A stretch of DNA of 64,000 bases from Adenanthera pavonina (GCA_026686845.1 JAIVEN010000016.1:33576001-33640000), one strand, 5' to 3'. Numbered from the stretch's first letter, positions 52,354 to 64,000 are shown. The notes: generated from the letters alone by a model not told the origin. A program made the numbers and translations.

Positions 52354-53690
52354 TATTTTAAATTTATATTGACTATTTAACAAAGAAAAATATTAAAATT
52401 AAAAATATTTTAAAATAATAAAATTTTATTTATAAAAAATTAATAATAAAAAAATTATCAAGGAACAAAAAAAGGGATCAAAGCTGATAAATGCTTATTG
52501 TAGTCTATAAGTGCTTATTGTGGCTTATAAGTGTTTATAGTAGGTATTACCAATTATTTCAATCTAACCCAATAAGTGCTTTTAAAAAAAATATCACTTA
52601 TATACAAAAATGAAAATTTTCAATTATCATTCTCAATAATCACTTAAAGTGGCTATTCATCCAAAATTTTCACTTAATCATATAAAAATAATTCATCCAA
52701 ATATATTTTATTTTTTCTAAATCAATTTTATGGTAAAAATATCTAAATAAAAATTATTTTTTAACAAAATCAATTATACTAATATCAATTCTACAAAATC
52801 AATTTTAGTTACAACCGCTAACTTAATAACTGGCTCAATATTCTAAGCTAGTTTCTCTCTCTCTCTCTCTCGATTTTGTTTCTGGCTATTAAACTAGAGA
52901 GTCCACGATATCTATTCTCTCTTGTGTATTTTTTATTTTTTTTTTAAGGTCATATGTAATATTATAAAATTTTTCTACCCTTATGTTTAATCATCAGTCT
53001 CGTAAATTATTTTTAAAAAAATAAATATTTTATTTCATAATTGATTGGCTCAAATTTCCTCTCTTACTTATAATGGTTGTTAATTGAATTACGTTTCTAA
53101 TATTTTAATTAATAAAAGTAAAAATTGAATTTTCAATTCTTTTTGAGAAACTTAAGATGTACTAATAAATATTCCCTATTCTGTGTGAGATAGTTGCTAT
53201 AATGTCTTATTAAATGAATTGGAAGAAGTAAAATGCATAAAAATCAAATCAAACATTTACTTTCACGCCCAAAAAAAAAAAAATCAAGCACTTACTTCTT
53301 GAAAATGGAAGAGACATTTATGTGCAAGAGTAAATCATTATCATCGTTATCAATAATGATAATGAAAATATTCATTTTGTTACACTTATAGTAAAAATAT
53401 TATAAAGTGTATAATATGTTTTCCTTTTAACATCAACACATAACCACTGTTATTAGTGTTGAGTTCTTTCCTAGGTTTGAAAAAATATATTACTTCTTCT
53501 GCACCTTAATATAAAATTCTCTATGATCCAAATAAGATAGATTAAAAATGAAAACTAAAATTAGTTAACTATATGTAAATACTGTATTTTATCCAGACAT
53601 TTACAAAAAATTAAGAAAAAAAGAGAATTCCTTGTAATTTTAATTTGAATACAAACTTTTTGAAATTAAGGAAAAATTCAAAAAATCACT
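52354..53690. other. AT-rich DNA with a CT microsatellite
   Basis: No ORF. A (CT)n run lies at about 52853-52871. The 52354-52450 part is similar to 63590-63690 (TTTTAAATTTATATT..CTATTTA, AAAATATTAAAAT-type words). Confidence 0.5.
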
Positions 53691-53691
53691 C

Positions 53692-54150
53692 TCCAAATCC
53701 AATCCCTCTTCTTTAGGACTTTAAAAAAAAAAATTTTAATTTCCTTTCTTTTAAAATTCTAAAAAATAAAAATCTTACCTTTTAGTCTTAAAAAAGAAAA
53801 AGAAAAATCATATTCCTTTCTTTTAGGATTTTTATCCAAATCCAATCCCCCTTCTTTAGGATTTTCCAAAAAAAATAAAAAATATTTAATTTTCTTTATT
53901 TTAGTATCCTCAAAAATAAAAATCCTACATTTTAGTCTTAAAAAAGAAAAATAAAAATTGTATTGATTCTTATCCAAATCCAATATCTTTTCTTTACAAT
54001 TTAAAAAAAAACAAATAAAAACAAAAAGTTAATATGCTTTGTTAGAGAATCCTCAAAAATAAAAATCCTACCTTTTAGTCTAAAAAAAATCATATTCTTT
54101 TCTTTTAGTCTTCTAATTCAAATCTAACATTTTTCTTATAAGATTTAAAA
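53692..54150. repeat. Degenerate tandem repeat, about 140-bp unit
   Basis: ATCCAAATCCAATC recurs near 53693, 53831 and 53974, and a weaker ATTCAAATCTAACA near 54115. Each is followed by CTTCTTTAGGA, an A run and AAAAATCCTAC.TTTTAGTCTTAAAAA. That is three to four units. Apparent minus-strand ORFs come from the repeat. Confidence 0.75.
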
Positions 54151-54269
54151 ACTTAAAAAAAAAGAGAGAAAGAGAAAGAGCAAAACCTTTTTTTTTAAAT
54201 AATAAAAATATATCTTTATATTAAAAAAAAGAAAAAAAAGAGAAGAAAAAAAAGAAACGGAGATAACAT

Positions 54270-54602
54270 TTAGGAAAAATTATTAAAAAATTCTAAAATA
54301 TGAAAATATTTATTTGAAACTCCTAACACTAAAAATTATTACACTCAAGTTTCATGTCCTAAAAAATGAGTATAAAAAATTTCAATAAGTATAAAATCGT
54401 GGAGTATAAATATAAAATATTCGAGTATAATTTTATATTCAGTACTGAAGTTTTTTATACGGATCTTTCATGATTTTATACTTATTTTCTAGAATTTTAT
54501 ACTAATTTTTATCATGAGACTTGAGTATAATATTTTTTAATGTTGGGACTTTGAGTAAATATTTTCATGTTTGTTTTGGGATTTAATAATAATTTTTCCT
54601 AA
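54270..54602. mobile_element. Palindromic MITE
   Basis: TTAGGAAAAATTATTA at the left and its complement at the right end. The arms extend about 90 bp (ATGAAAATATTTA, ACTCAAGT.TCATG), flanked by TTA/TAA. Part of the same element recurs at 55030-55200. Confidence 0.65.
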
Positions 54603-54717
54603 TATTTAAAAAGAATTTTTTTAATTAATTTATTTATTTGAGCCTTTAGCGTTTGACCGAGAGAACCAGAGATCTTTCCTCTTTCGCGATAGGGAGCCAA
54701 AGACTCAGAGGAGACTA

Positions 54718-55384
54718 GCCCCCTGTTTGGTACAGGGGGAGGGAGGGGAAGGGGAGGGAATTTGCTCCCCTCCCTCTCATAAGATATATTTATACCAAAC
54801 AAGGGGAGCTCCCCTCCCCCTGTTTGAAATGATATTTTGAGGGAGGGGGAGGGGCGAAACTCCCCTCCCCTCCCCTCAAAATATGCCCCTCCAAATTGGG
54901 GGGACACGGCGAGCACAGCTCGCTGTCCCCTTTTTTTGTTTTTTATAAAAATATTTTAAATATATAAGAGCTGTCCCTTTTTTTTGTTTTTTATAAAAAA
55001 ATATTTTAAATATATAAAAAATTGATAAAAAATTTTAAAAATATAAAAATATTTATTTAAATGTCCAACTATCAAAAAATATTACACTTAAGTTTTATAT
55101 CTCAAAAAATAAGTATTGAGTATAAACTATTAAAGTTTAATTTTATACTCAAAATTGAAATTTTTTATACTCATATAAATGATAGAAAATTTTTTTAATT
55201 TCAAGAATAAAATGATCAAATTATTATTAACTCCCCTCCCCTCTTGAACCAAATTACTTTTCATTAAAATTCCTCCATTTCCCTTCCTTTCCTTCCCCTT
55301 CCCTCTATATCTCATCTCTCATCGCCTCCCCTTCCCTCCATTAAAATTCTTCCCTTCCCTTCCCTCCTACCAAACAGAGCCTAG
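54718..55384. mobile_element. MITE-like element with CTGTTTGGTA ends
   Basis: Left end CCCCCTGTTTGGTAC, right end CTACCAAACAGAGCC, flanked by CTAG on both sides. The interior has several GGGGAGGGGAGGG and complementary CCCCTCCCC blocks that could form hairpins, and holds the second copy of the palindromic MITE. CTGTTTGG ends are common on plant DNA MITEs; the superfamily is not certain. Confidence 0.5.
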
Positions 55385-56724
55385 GATGCATGTGCAAAGA
55401 CGATACAAGCTCTTCTTCCATCGCTGTCTGAGGCATTGGGCGTCTTTCTCAATGGGCAAGGCGCATCTCTTATCAATTTCTTCACATCAATCGCAGCAAA
55501 GGAAGACACAGAGGAACGCAGTGATACAGAGGACCCTAGGGATGTAGAGGCAGAGAAGAAATCAAAGGCTCAAGGAACCAAATTGCAGCAAAGGAAGTAG
55601 TGATTCAGAGGACTAGATACATGAGAATGAAGAAGCGGTTGACAATTTACAAGCCCCAAGTCTGCAATCCGATGCACAAAATAGGAAGATCCATTTTGAC
55701 TTACCAGCTGGCCATCCCAATCAAGGTATGAAATCTTTTATTATAAATTGGAGTTGATGGGGGCAATTGAAGGGGGGATTGAAAAAGTTCTTTGAGGAGA
55801 GGGACTGGAAAATTTTCTTGAGGAAGAGGGCGATGAAATTAGAGAATAGAGAGGAAGAGGTGTCTGAGTTTGGAAGGAGAGAGACTGAGTAGTGAAGGAA
55901 GGTGGGCCAGCAGAGTCGGGGGAGGGAACCAAGCATTTAGCAAGGGGCATCAAAGATCTCTGATCGGTAATCTTTATTTTAAGTATATAATTTCGCAACA
56001 GAGGATTTAGTGCTTCCTTCCTTTTTTCTAGCATTCTCCTCTTTTATTATATGGGAAAAGAAGGAAACTCAGTTTATTTCTTTAGTCCTTGTTGACAACA
56101 AGGATTTGTGGCTGTATGGCTCTTATCTTGAACTTGTAAAAATTTTGCTGTCAACCTTGACAATGGCGTTCTATAGTTTATGATAATATGTTTATTACAT
56201 TTTGGTTGATGTCCTGTGTTTCTTCGATGGGTGGGACCTTGAGCGTGTTCAGTTTTTGTGTGATGAGGGAGTTTGTAGCAAGATTTTATTTTCCCAATGG
56301 TGAATTAGCCTATGATTCCTTCATTAGTATAAAGATTTTTGTTGATTTTATGATTTATCTAATTTGCTTTCATGGACCTTTGAAAGCTTTTTGTTCAACT
56401 GCTGTGTGATCTGGTTATTATGGTGCTTTGGACCGAAAATATAAGGGATGGTGGGGAAAGGTCCACGACTTTGGTTGCCACAGATCATAAGATTGTTTTA
56501 AATTGCTTCCAAAGTTGTAGATTCAAGTGTCAGATTTGATTTGTTTGTTATTACCTATTTTTGTGGAGATGTCACATAAGGTTGTCTTGGTGTAGTTGTT
56601 TCTGATCCAAGGGTAATTAATTTGTGTTAAACAGTAGGCCTATAAAATGGTTTAATTTGAGTTGGGTTTGCTCCCAAGTTTTCCAACTTTTGTGTTTCAG
56701 CATTATAATTCTTGAGTGGTAATA
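55385..56724. other. Less AT-rich segment with exon-like start, unassigned
   Basis: 55385-55725 is of gene-like composition. A plus frame runs from about 55385 to 55600 (FLNGQGASLINFFTS, then Lys/Glu-rich) and stops at a TAG. CCAATCAAG|GTATGAAA at about 55725 resembles a splice donor, and TTTTGTGTTTCAG at about 56700 resembles an acceptor. I recognise no protein. It could be a gene fragment or a non-coding transcript. The ORF at 56188-56409 has no domain. Confidence 0.35.
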
Positions 56725-58115
56725 CCATGAATATTTAGATATCGATTAGCAAATTGTAAGTGACAAAGTCACCACATAAGTTAGTTGACTTTATTTTGTA
56801 AAAATAAAGATATTTTTATATTTTATTTTGTAAAAAAGAAATGTATAATAGTTATGTTCTAAATTCTTTTTAATGTTTTTTTTAAATTGTGTTACCATAG
56901 TCGTATCTATTCCCATTTTTATAATAAAATAAGAAAATAAAAATGATTTATATAAAAAATTTATTTTTCTCAATTTTATCCCTTAAGTCTCCTTTTTATA
57001 TCTTTTGCCTCGAGTGACTTTATCGTGGGTATTTAGGTACCAATCAACAAGTGGTGAGTGATAAAGTCGTCGTAGGGAATAGTTGATTTTTGTTTAAAAT
57101 TTGACTTCAAACAAAAAAAAGGATAAAATTGAGAAATAAAAAGAAAAAATAAATTATTCTTGAGCAGTTTTTTTTCCCTTTTTTAAGTTGAAAGTAAAAT
57201 ATCCAAGATAACAGTTATTTCTTTATTCAAAATTAGAGAAAACATATATATTATCTCTTTTCTTTATTCGATTTAAACAAAATTAATTAAAAAAATGATG
57301 AGAGTGAGAAATAAAAAAATATTTATTTTCCCAATTTTATTTCTTAAGCATTTTATGCTTTTTGCCTCGAGTGACATTACCATGGGCATTTAGGTATCAA
57401 TGAACGGATTGTGAGTGATAAAATCACCACGTAAGCTAATTGATCTTGTTTTATAAAAATAAAGTTGTTTTCAAATTTTTCTTTTTCAAATTAAAAATAA
57501 AAATACTCAAAATCACACATAATTGAGGAAAAACATATACTCTCTTTTTATGAATTGATTTTCTTAAAAAAATAAAAAAAATGAATGATAAGGGAAAATA
57601 ATTGAAATTAATCTCTCTTTTATAAATTAAAACACATCAATCAATTTTGAAAACTGTTCTCTTTGTTGAAAGATAAATTATTTTTCATAAACTTCTCTTT
57701 TCAAATATATATATATATAGAATAAAAATATCAACCCAGTGACATGCATTTATAACCCAAACTACATCGACTTTGATTTCTATCGCAGGGCACATAAGTC
57801 TCAGACTCTGATTTTGGATCAAGTCCGTAAATATATAATTTTTTTCTTATTTAATTTTTCCCAACTTCTCATATTTTCATTTTTACATTTTCTCTTATTT
57901 TTATATTTTTGTATGTGAATGATTAAAGGGCGATCAAAATAATTTTTAAAAGCCATAAAAATTGCATGATCAACTTAAGGTAACCGTCCTTAGAAACAGG
58001 TATTGTGGGGATGCCTAACACATTTCCCACTCACAATCGTACTTTCGAATACAACTGTGATTCGCAAACCATCATTTCCTTTTTATTTGGTTTTTCAAAA
58101 TTTCTCTTAAAATTT
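56725..58115 (+). repeat. Tat/Ogre-like LTR remnant with internal repeats
   Basis: Three imperfect units each carry GTGA(G)TGA(T/C)AAA(G/A)TC(A/G)(C/T)C and an (ATT)TAG.TA.C(A/G)AT element, near 56755, 57050 and 57410. The end (57970-58115) has the phrase GGTAACCGTCCTTAGAAACAGG, then GTGGGGATGCCTAACAC, which I recall from Tat/Ogre-type gypsy LTRs. No coding sequence is attached. Confidence 0.5.
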
Positions 58116-58129
58116 TGGTGGTGACTCCT
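58116..58129 (+). other. Arg-tRNA-type primer-binding site remnant
   Basis: TGGTGGTGACTCCT differs by one base from the TGGTGGCGACTCC site used by Tat/Ogre-type elements (tRNA-Arg). It directly follows the LTR-like phrase. The family link is from memory. Confidence 0.5.
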
Positions 58130-58489
58130 CCAGAATCGACTTCCGTTGTGGATGCCAATTTCTTCTTCTTCTTTTTCTTTTTCTTTCGCACCGTCCTCGT
58201 CGCATTTCTAGATTTGACACTACCTTAATTTTTTTTTAAAGTCACAATGACTTTCCAAAACTACTTGAATTTCTTTATTTTCTCCCTTGAGTTGAATAAG
58301 GGCATTTTTTTGGTGATATCCAAATCAAAAATCCTATATTTAGAGTCGATGTGTTATCTTTGCTTTAAGTTTCTTCTTTAAGTTCTTTTACGTATATATT
58401 TTAAATAGAGAAATTATAATTACAATTAAAAAAATACAAGGTGATGAAAAACTGTCCAACGAACCTTTAGCGACTTAGAAATTACCCAA
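58130..58489. other. Leader-like and AT-rich DNA
   Basis: The first 80 bp would be element leader; the rest has no feature. There is no gag ORF. Confidence 0.4.
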
Positions 58490-59450
58490 GAACATGCTAG
58501 AATCAAGTAAGAACACACGGATAGCTAAAAAAGCATAAGGAGAGAAAATATATGAATCTAAAAATTAACAAGAAAATAATGTATGAAAATAACAAGAAAA
58601 TAGGAAAGATATGTTGGTTAATAGAATAAAATTCTAAAAAAACCTGTCTCTTAGAACCCTGGTCTTAGGATGCAACAAAGGAAAACCACTCATATGATGA
58701 GTTTAAGAATCCTCTCAAGAATACAAAGGATACAAGAGAAAATCTACAAGAAAAGAATAAAAGTTTTAAAAATCCATTCTTATTAGTCTCTCTCTAGCAA
58801 AAGTACATATGTGGTTTCTTGTATATATAAGGCAACCAAAACTCTAAGCTAATGTAAGAAAATGAAATTAAATAAAAAATATAAAAAATAACCAAATTTA
58901 GTCAATCCTAAAGAAAGTAACACAATCTAAATGAAAAATAAAACAAAATATTCATTAAATCAATCAAAAGATGGTACCTTTCTTACCAAAACTAATAAAA
59001 AATTCTAGAGCTTAAATTTTAAAAATAAGAAACAATCAAAACTTAATATCTATGACACAATCTTTAACCATCGACCTTATTTCTAAAAATTTAATAATAA
59101 AAAATGAAAATTCTAAATAAATTAGCCTAAAGAAGACTCCTTTTTAATTGATTATATGAGTGGCATATGATCACTTAAATAATCTTCTCTAAGTGGACTT
59201 TCTTTAGGCTTGAATCTAAAACTTGTAAGGAAGAGAACATAATCAAGGTATTTAGATTTCTTGGGCTATAATTTGATTTAAATGAATGGGCTTCAAATCA
59301 TGTAGCTCTTGGAGGACTCTTGCTCTAGCCATTGGATCATATATGTCTTGCAATAGAACTTTAGCGTCCCAAGTTTGATTTCCTAGTGATGAAGCTTCCT
59401 TTTTGTGCAAAAGCAATTTGTTCAAGGACCCGAATGTCATGCCTCAAGCG
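58490..59450 (-). repeat. LTR-like repeat, inverted (copy 3 of 3)
   Basis: Reverse complement is collinear with 51060-51990. It has the coding-like remnant at its 5' end (minus ORF 59440-59252, HKKEASSLGNQTWDAKVLLQ), the TATATAAGG-like site near 58835, and the CTCATCATATGAGTGG / AGGGTTCTAAGAGAC end. Confidence 0.65.
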
Positions 59451-60179
59451 TGCTCTATCACAATGCGTATCATCGATATATTTATCAATAACCAAGGGGA
59501 AGAGCTAGAGAACACGTGTTTTGTACCAAATGTGTCTACGTTCACTCAATATATTCACCAACTAGAATTTAAAACCTGTGTGAAGCACTAAGAACTCTAT
59601 GTATATCTAATCAAATCATATAAATGTGAATGTAATAGAACGAGGATGAATATGATATATTTTTTGTATTTTATAATTATATGATTATCATAATAAAAAA
59701 ATTGTTATCACACCAGTGCTAAATCCTCCAACAAGATTGTATCATGTTGGATATTTTGGATATTATTTTTCTTTCACCTCATATATTAAATTATGAAAAA
59801 TCCTTGATTATTTGGAATAAGCTAATCGGATAGTTTGGAGGCATATTCAAACATCAGAACCAGTGGGATGGAATGGAAGCTAGAGTAGTTTTTCTTTTTT
59901 TTTTGTTTTTTCCTTTTTTTTTTCCTTTTTCTTGGTTCAATAAAATTAGTAATGCAAACTCTGTATTAGCAGTATCTTCTTTTCATACCTTAACGTTACT
60001 AGATTGGAATTTGGAAGCTACAAGCTAGAACGTTTAATTATATTTAATCTACAATATATATTCGATTGATTTTCATTTAATATTTTAAATCAGCTAATCA
60101 GATGGTGTAGTGAAAAAGATTTATTTTATGATATTTTTATTAGTTAACAATATTTTATTATAATACTGATAGTAATTTT
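59451..60179. other. Spacer, nothing recognised
   Basis: No ORF with a domain. A T-rich run lies at 59888-59930. Confidence 0.5.
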
Positions 60180-60184
60180 TTTTA

Positions 60185-62008
60185 TGTTAGGTTTAATATA
60201 ATGTAAGTTTTGATTATGACAAATGTAGAGTAATAAGGAATGAATGTATTATATTTATCTAACGTATATTTTATTCATAAAAGAAGTAAAATATGCATTA
60301 ACATGTATTTAATTATGATTATAATGTATATATCATACTATGGACTAATATATCCACTGTGTTCTATATTTTATAATACAAATTGGATATATAAATTGAA
60401 CTAACTATTTGGTTTATAAGTGTAATACATTAAATGTAGGATTGTCTAATAAGGAAGAGTAAACATTGGAACAAAGAAAGAAAAATCAATATCATATTTC
60501 ACTCAAAGAAAAATAGGAGAAAAGATGCTCCAAGAATTGAAGATCAAAAGAGAGCATACCAAAAATGAAATGACCAAGTGAAAGTAGAGCGTAATTTTTG
60601 AAAACCTAACTATTAGATATATTTTATTTTTACTTAGGTCTTAAGGTGGTCTAAATCTTTAAAATTTACTTAATCTTGTAACCATTTGTCTTAAATGAGT
60701 TGGATTAAAGTAATCTGATATTAGTATGTGTTACAATTGAAATATATTAGCTAACAGACGAATTTTGCTATCTGACTCATGTTTATTTTGTGAAAAATTC
60801 ATACTTTGTTCATTAAAATTCGAAGTTATAGAGGTTTTATCTATGATAGACAAATTTTGGTTCTAAAATTCAAATTTCTGGTTAAGTATAGTTAATGAAA
60901 GTGTGCAAAATTTGCATAAAATTTAGTTAAACTTTAATTGTTAGTGAACTTCAATGTAAGTTCAAAGTCATAGCTTTTGACAAACTAACTTTGAGTTTCA
61001 AAGTACGAAATTTGAAGTGAGAACATGTATGTTTTGTTAGAGCATGTCTCTGATAAATGAATTTTGTAATTCAAAGTTCAAATTTCATAGTGAAGAATTT
61101 TTGTATCATGTTGAACATACATCTAACAAATGAATTTCAGCTTTTGAAATTCAAATTTTGAAGTACTATGTGAAAACTTGAGGCAACTGACATTTTCCTT
61201 CAAACACACTTTTAATATGAAAATTCGTACAAACTATTATGAGGTATATTTTGCAAACTCGAAATTTGAATTTCACTTAATGACAGACAAATTTTGATAT
61301 TCAATGTTGAAATACTTATCCTTTTATCTCTGTGAAATTTGTTTGTTAAGTCTCAAAATTTGAACTTTGGTATGGTAAACATATTTAATGTAGTTGGTGA
61401 ATAACTTTTTTTTGCAAAGTAATCATTAGCTAATAATAATTAGATCTTATATCTAACGATAAGTTAAACTACAAATATATAAATAGAACTTCATTTAAAC
61501 ATATGAATAACAAATTTAAGTGAGTTATGTGTCAAAATACTGTTGTAATTGATAAAATTATTTTTTGTGAGCATTCAAAACTAAAACTACCTCATTAGAG
61601 TGAGATTCAATGTATTATTCACTCTTAAAGAAAGTTTCTATTAGGTATAAAGAAACACTAAAGGAAAATAAACATTTTGTAAGAGTATAAGGAGAGTAGC
61701 TTCACATGTATCTAAAGAAATTGTGAGATGTACTAAGACTTTATATATGCCCAAATCAAATATATGGGCTATAGTTGAAAATTTCAAATAGTGGCTTGAG
61801 AACTGGATGTAAGTCAAGTGATTAGGCCAAACCATTATAAATCTTTGTGTGTTACTTTTCATCTTTTCACTTCATTTACCTCATTCAATACTCTCCATTT
61901 ACCCCTGTTTTACTGCATCTCTTGGTAAAATTTGACTATTTATCAAAAGAAATGAAAATTTTGTATCACCCAATTTACCTCATTCTTGAGTGACCAGCCA
62001 ACCTAACA
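60185..62008 (+). mobile_element. Old Sirevirus-family solo LTR
   Basis: 1824 bp, TGTTAGGTTTAA to AACCTAACA, with a perfect TTTTA duplication (60180-60184, 62009-62013). It keeps the array vocabulary (ACAGACGAATTTTG at about 60754) but most TTCGAA cores read TTCAAA or TTTGAA. TATAAATA is at 61478-61485. No internal sequence. Confidence 0.88.
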
Positions 62009-62013
62009 TTTTA

Positions 62014-62378
62014 TACATAATTACTCTTTCCATGTCTTTTATTGACAAATATAGTTATTAGTAGTGACTATAAATAATAAATAAAAAATAAACATGCAAC
62101 ATTTTTTCCCTAATATGATATAAAATTTTGAAATCATTGCCACTATATTGAAAGTTATACACATCATAAATGATTCAGTTTCGTAATGTTTTTCATTGAT
62201 TAATAAATATTAAATTTAATATATATATATATATATATATTAGGTTCAATTTCGATTAATACTTTTTTTCCATTATATCAATTAATACTTTGAAAACCAA
62301 TTATTCTGTTCTGAGATTTTTTTTGTTACTGATTGACTCCTATGGATTATCCATTTAATTTAATTTTTTATCATAATA
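62014..62378. other. AT-rich DNA with a TA microsatellite
   Basis: (TA)n at about 62219-62241. No other feature. Confidence 0.6.
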
Positions 62379-63030
62379 TCCATTTAAATTTGATCAAGAA
62401 AATATACTATATATTTGGATTTTAACTTAAAAAATCAGAAATGTAGGATTTGGAGTGAATGTGAAGATGAAAAAGAAAAGAAATCCATCTCAATCATATT
62501 GATATATTTATTGGAAATCAAATGGTGACTATATGATATTTAAAATCAATTTTGAATTTGTTTTGAGTCTATACTCTTTGGTGGATTCTAGCGTATCCAT
62601 TTAAATTCAATCAAGAAAATATATTATGTATTTGAATTTTAACTTAAAACATCATAAATGTAGGATTTATAATAAATGTGAAGACCAAAATGAGAAAAAT
62701 CCATATAAATCATATTGATATATGATAAGGAAATCAAATTGTGAATATACCATATTTAAAAATCTAGCATGTCCATTTGAATAAAAATGATTGGATCCCA
62801 TATAGCAAGTTGTGTGTGTCTATATATGTTATTAAAATATAAATTCTTTATTAAAATATCATATTAATATTTTTTTTTTGCCAAACATATTAATCTTACA
62901 TAAAATCGAAGTTTAATAAGACGTTGAAAAATGAAAATGGCATGTATTTTAATCAAGCAAATCCATTATGTATTTGAGAATTGACTAAAACAATCATAAA
63001 TATAGAATTAGGAGTGAATGTGAAGCAATA
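62379..63030. repeat. Degenerate tandem repeat, about 218-bp unit
   Basis: TCCATTTAAATT(T/C)(G/A)ATCAAGAAAATATA starts at 62379 and 62597. Both are followed by TTTTAACTTAAAA, AAATGTAGGATTT and TCATATTGATATAT blocks. A third, partial unit is near 62948-63030 (TTTAATCAAGCAAAT, GAGTGAATGTGAAG). Confidence 0.7.
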
Positions 63031-63659
63031 TTGTCAAACTTATGAGTTCAAGCAAATTTGTAATATAGACCTAAACTCGTATAAGAGTTTATCTGTATTA
63101 AAAAATAATCATAGAAATATATATTTATATAATCAAAATACAATATATAATAAATATGTTTAAAATCATATTAATTACAAACAAATTAAGTTATACTTTA
63201 GAACTCAACCTAAAAATTTATATATTTAAATAAATATTTTTAATAAAAATAATTTTATCTAAATAGTTTTATATTAAACTAAAAATTTGTATCTTTATAA
63301 ACATTTCTTATAAGATATTCAATTATAACATTTTATTTTCAATTGTAGATTATTTTTTAGAGGCAGAAAAACTAGCATTATTTTTTACTCTCATGTAGTC
63401 ATTTGGAAATGAAAGTTTATTTTATATACAAAACATTTCACTCGACTCGTATAAATGAATTGTAGCCTCAATGGTAATGACATATTTAGACAGCACTTAT
63501 GGATAGAAATGAAGTAGCGTTACTTAAAATATAAGATATTTTATAAAAAAAAATTTTTAATTGTGCCTTATAAAAAAATTCAAAGGAGTATTTTAAATTT
63601 ATATTAGTTATTTAGTAGAGAAAAATATAAAATGCAAAATTAAGAAACATTTTAAAGTA
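63031..63659. other. AT-rich DNA, nothing recognised
   Basis: The short ORF at 62981-63163 is a repeat reading. A MITE-like end (GGAGTATTTTAAATTTATATT) lies near 63584. Confidence 0.45.
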
Positions 63660-64000
63660 ATAAAAATTTTATTTGTTAAAAATGAATAATAGAGAAATTA
63701 TACTTGTGCTTTTATTATTTATATATTAAAATTAAATTTATTTAGTGCCACCTAACCATCCTTCTAACATTAGTTGCCTACACCTGCCCATCATACTGTG
63801 TTATCGCAATGACATCCGAACGTTGAAAATGACAGAAAAATGGGGGGAAATTTTGTTAAACTTTGAAAAACTTTAAAATTGGTAAAGTAACCCTCCACTC
63901 TACTTTATCCATTGGGTTTTGACCATCTGTTATAAAAAGGAAAATGATGATGGCAAAGAAAAATAAAACAAAAAATGATAATAATACCAATATTAGGAAA
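63660..64000 (+). repeat. Dispersed repeat C, copy 2, cut by window end
   Basis: Collinear with 48290-48630, with about 80-85% match by eye. It includes TTTTGACCATCTGTTATAAAAAGG, a stronger TATA-box form than in copy 1. What follows is outside the window. Confidence 0.7.

Noticed and set aside
55721..56034. Overlapping minus-strand ORFs rich in Ser/Pro
   Set aside because: Antisense readings of a GA-rich stretch with no domain, next to more plausible plus-strand signals.

Overview
The window is plant nuclear DNA, most probably from a dicot: it is AT-rich, has long non-coding stretches, and is dominated by plant-type transposable elements (Ty1/copia including a Sirevirus, Ty3/gypsy, an L1-type LINE, MITEs). 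I see no bacterial-style operon. Only one ordinary host gene is convincing: a single long minus-strand exon (10702-13386) encoding a protein that resembles the plant TAF1C/Rrn6-like subunit of the RNA polymerase I promoter-selectivity factor. The species cannot be named from the sequence alone.

Layout. 1-3783: an LTR-like fragment, then AT-rich DNA with no gene. 3784-7074: a truncated Sirevirus (LTR, primer site, decayed gag) on the minus strand. 7077-8519: a long foldback element with a Stowaway-like MITE at its centre. 10702-13386: the TAF1C-like gene. 13445-31012: a minus-strand gypsy element with 250-bp LTRs and a perfect 5-bp target duplication (ACAAG). Its gag is split by a complete 12.1-kb Sirevirus (17411-29559, duplication GATTC), which has 1.86-kb LTRs and an intact 722-codon envelope-like ORF. 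The whole 17.6-kb nest appears to sit in a short intron just upstream of the start codon of the TAF1C-like gene.

31982-46091: a near-full-length L1-type LINE on the minus strand with a 17-bp target duplication. It is interrupted by a Sirevirus-family solo LTR (33075-34735) and by a 6.7-kb copia element (39016-45697, duplication TTGGG). That copia element carries a 600-bp hAT-like MITE inside its pol gene. 46092-64000: duplicated AT-rich segments, LTR-like repeats in opposite orientations, several MITEs, tandem repeats, a Tat/Ogre-like LTR and primer-site fragment, and another Sirevirus-family solo LTR (60185-62008, duplication TTTTA).

The insertions can be ordered by nesting. The gypsy element came before its resident Sirevirus, and the LINE came before its copia and solo-LTR passengers. 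By-eye LTR differences fit this order (about 2.4% for gypsy, 1.5% for the Sirevirus, 1.2% for the copia). Every pol gene in the window is broken. The Sirevirus envelope-like ORF is the only intact element ORF. The two most unusual signals are a copia element with no tRNA-type primer site but a perfect 13-bp complementarity between its U5 and its leader, and a Sirevirus LTR family whose U3 is a modular array of TTCGAA and TTCGTCTG motifs.
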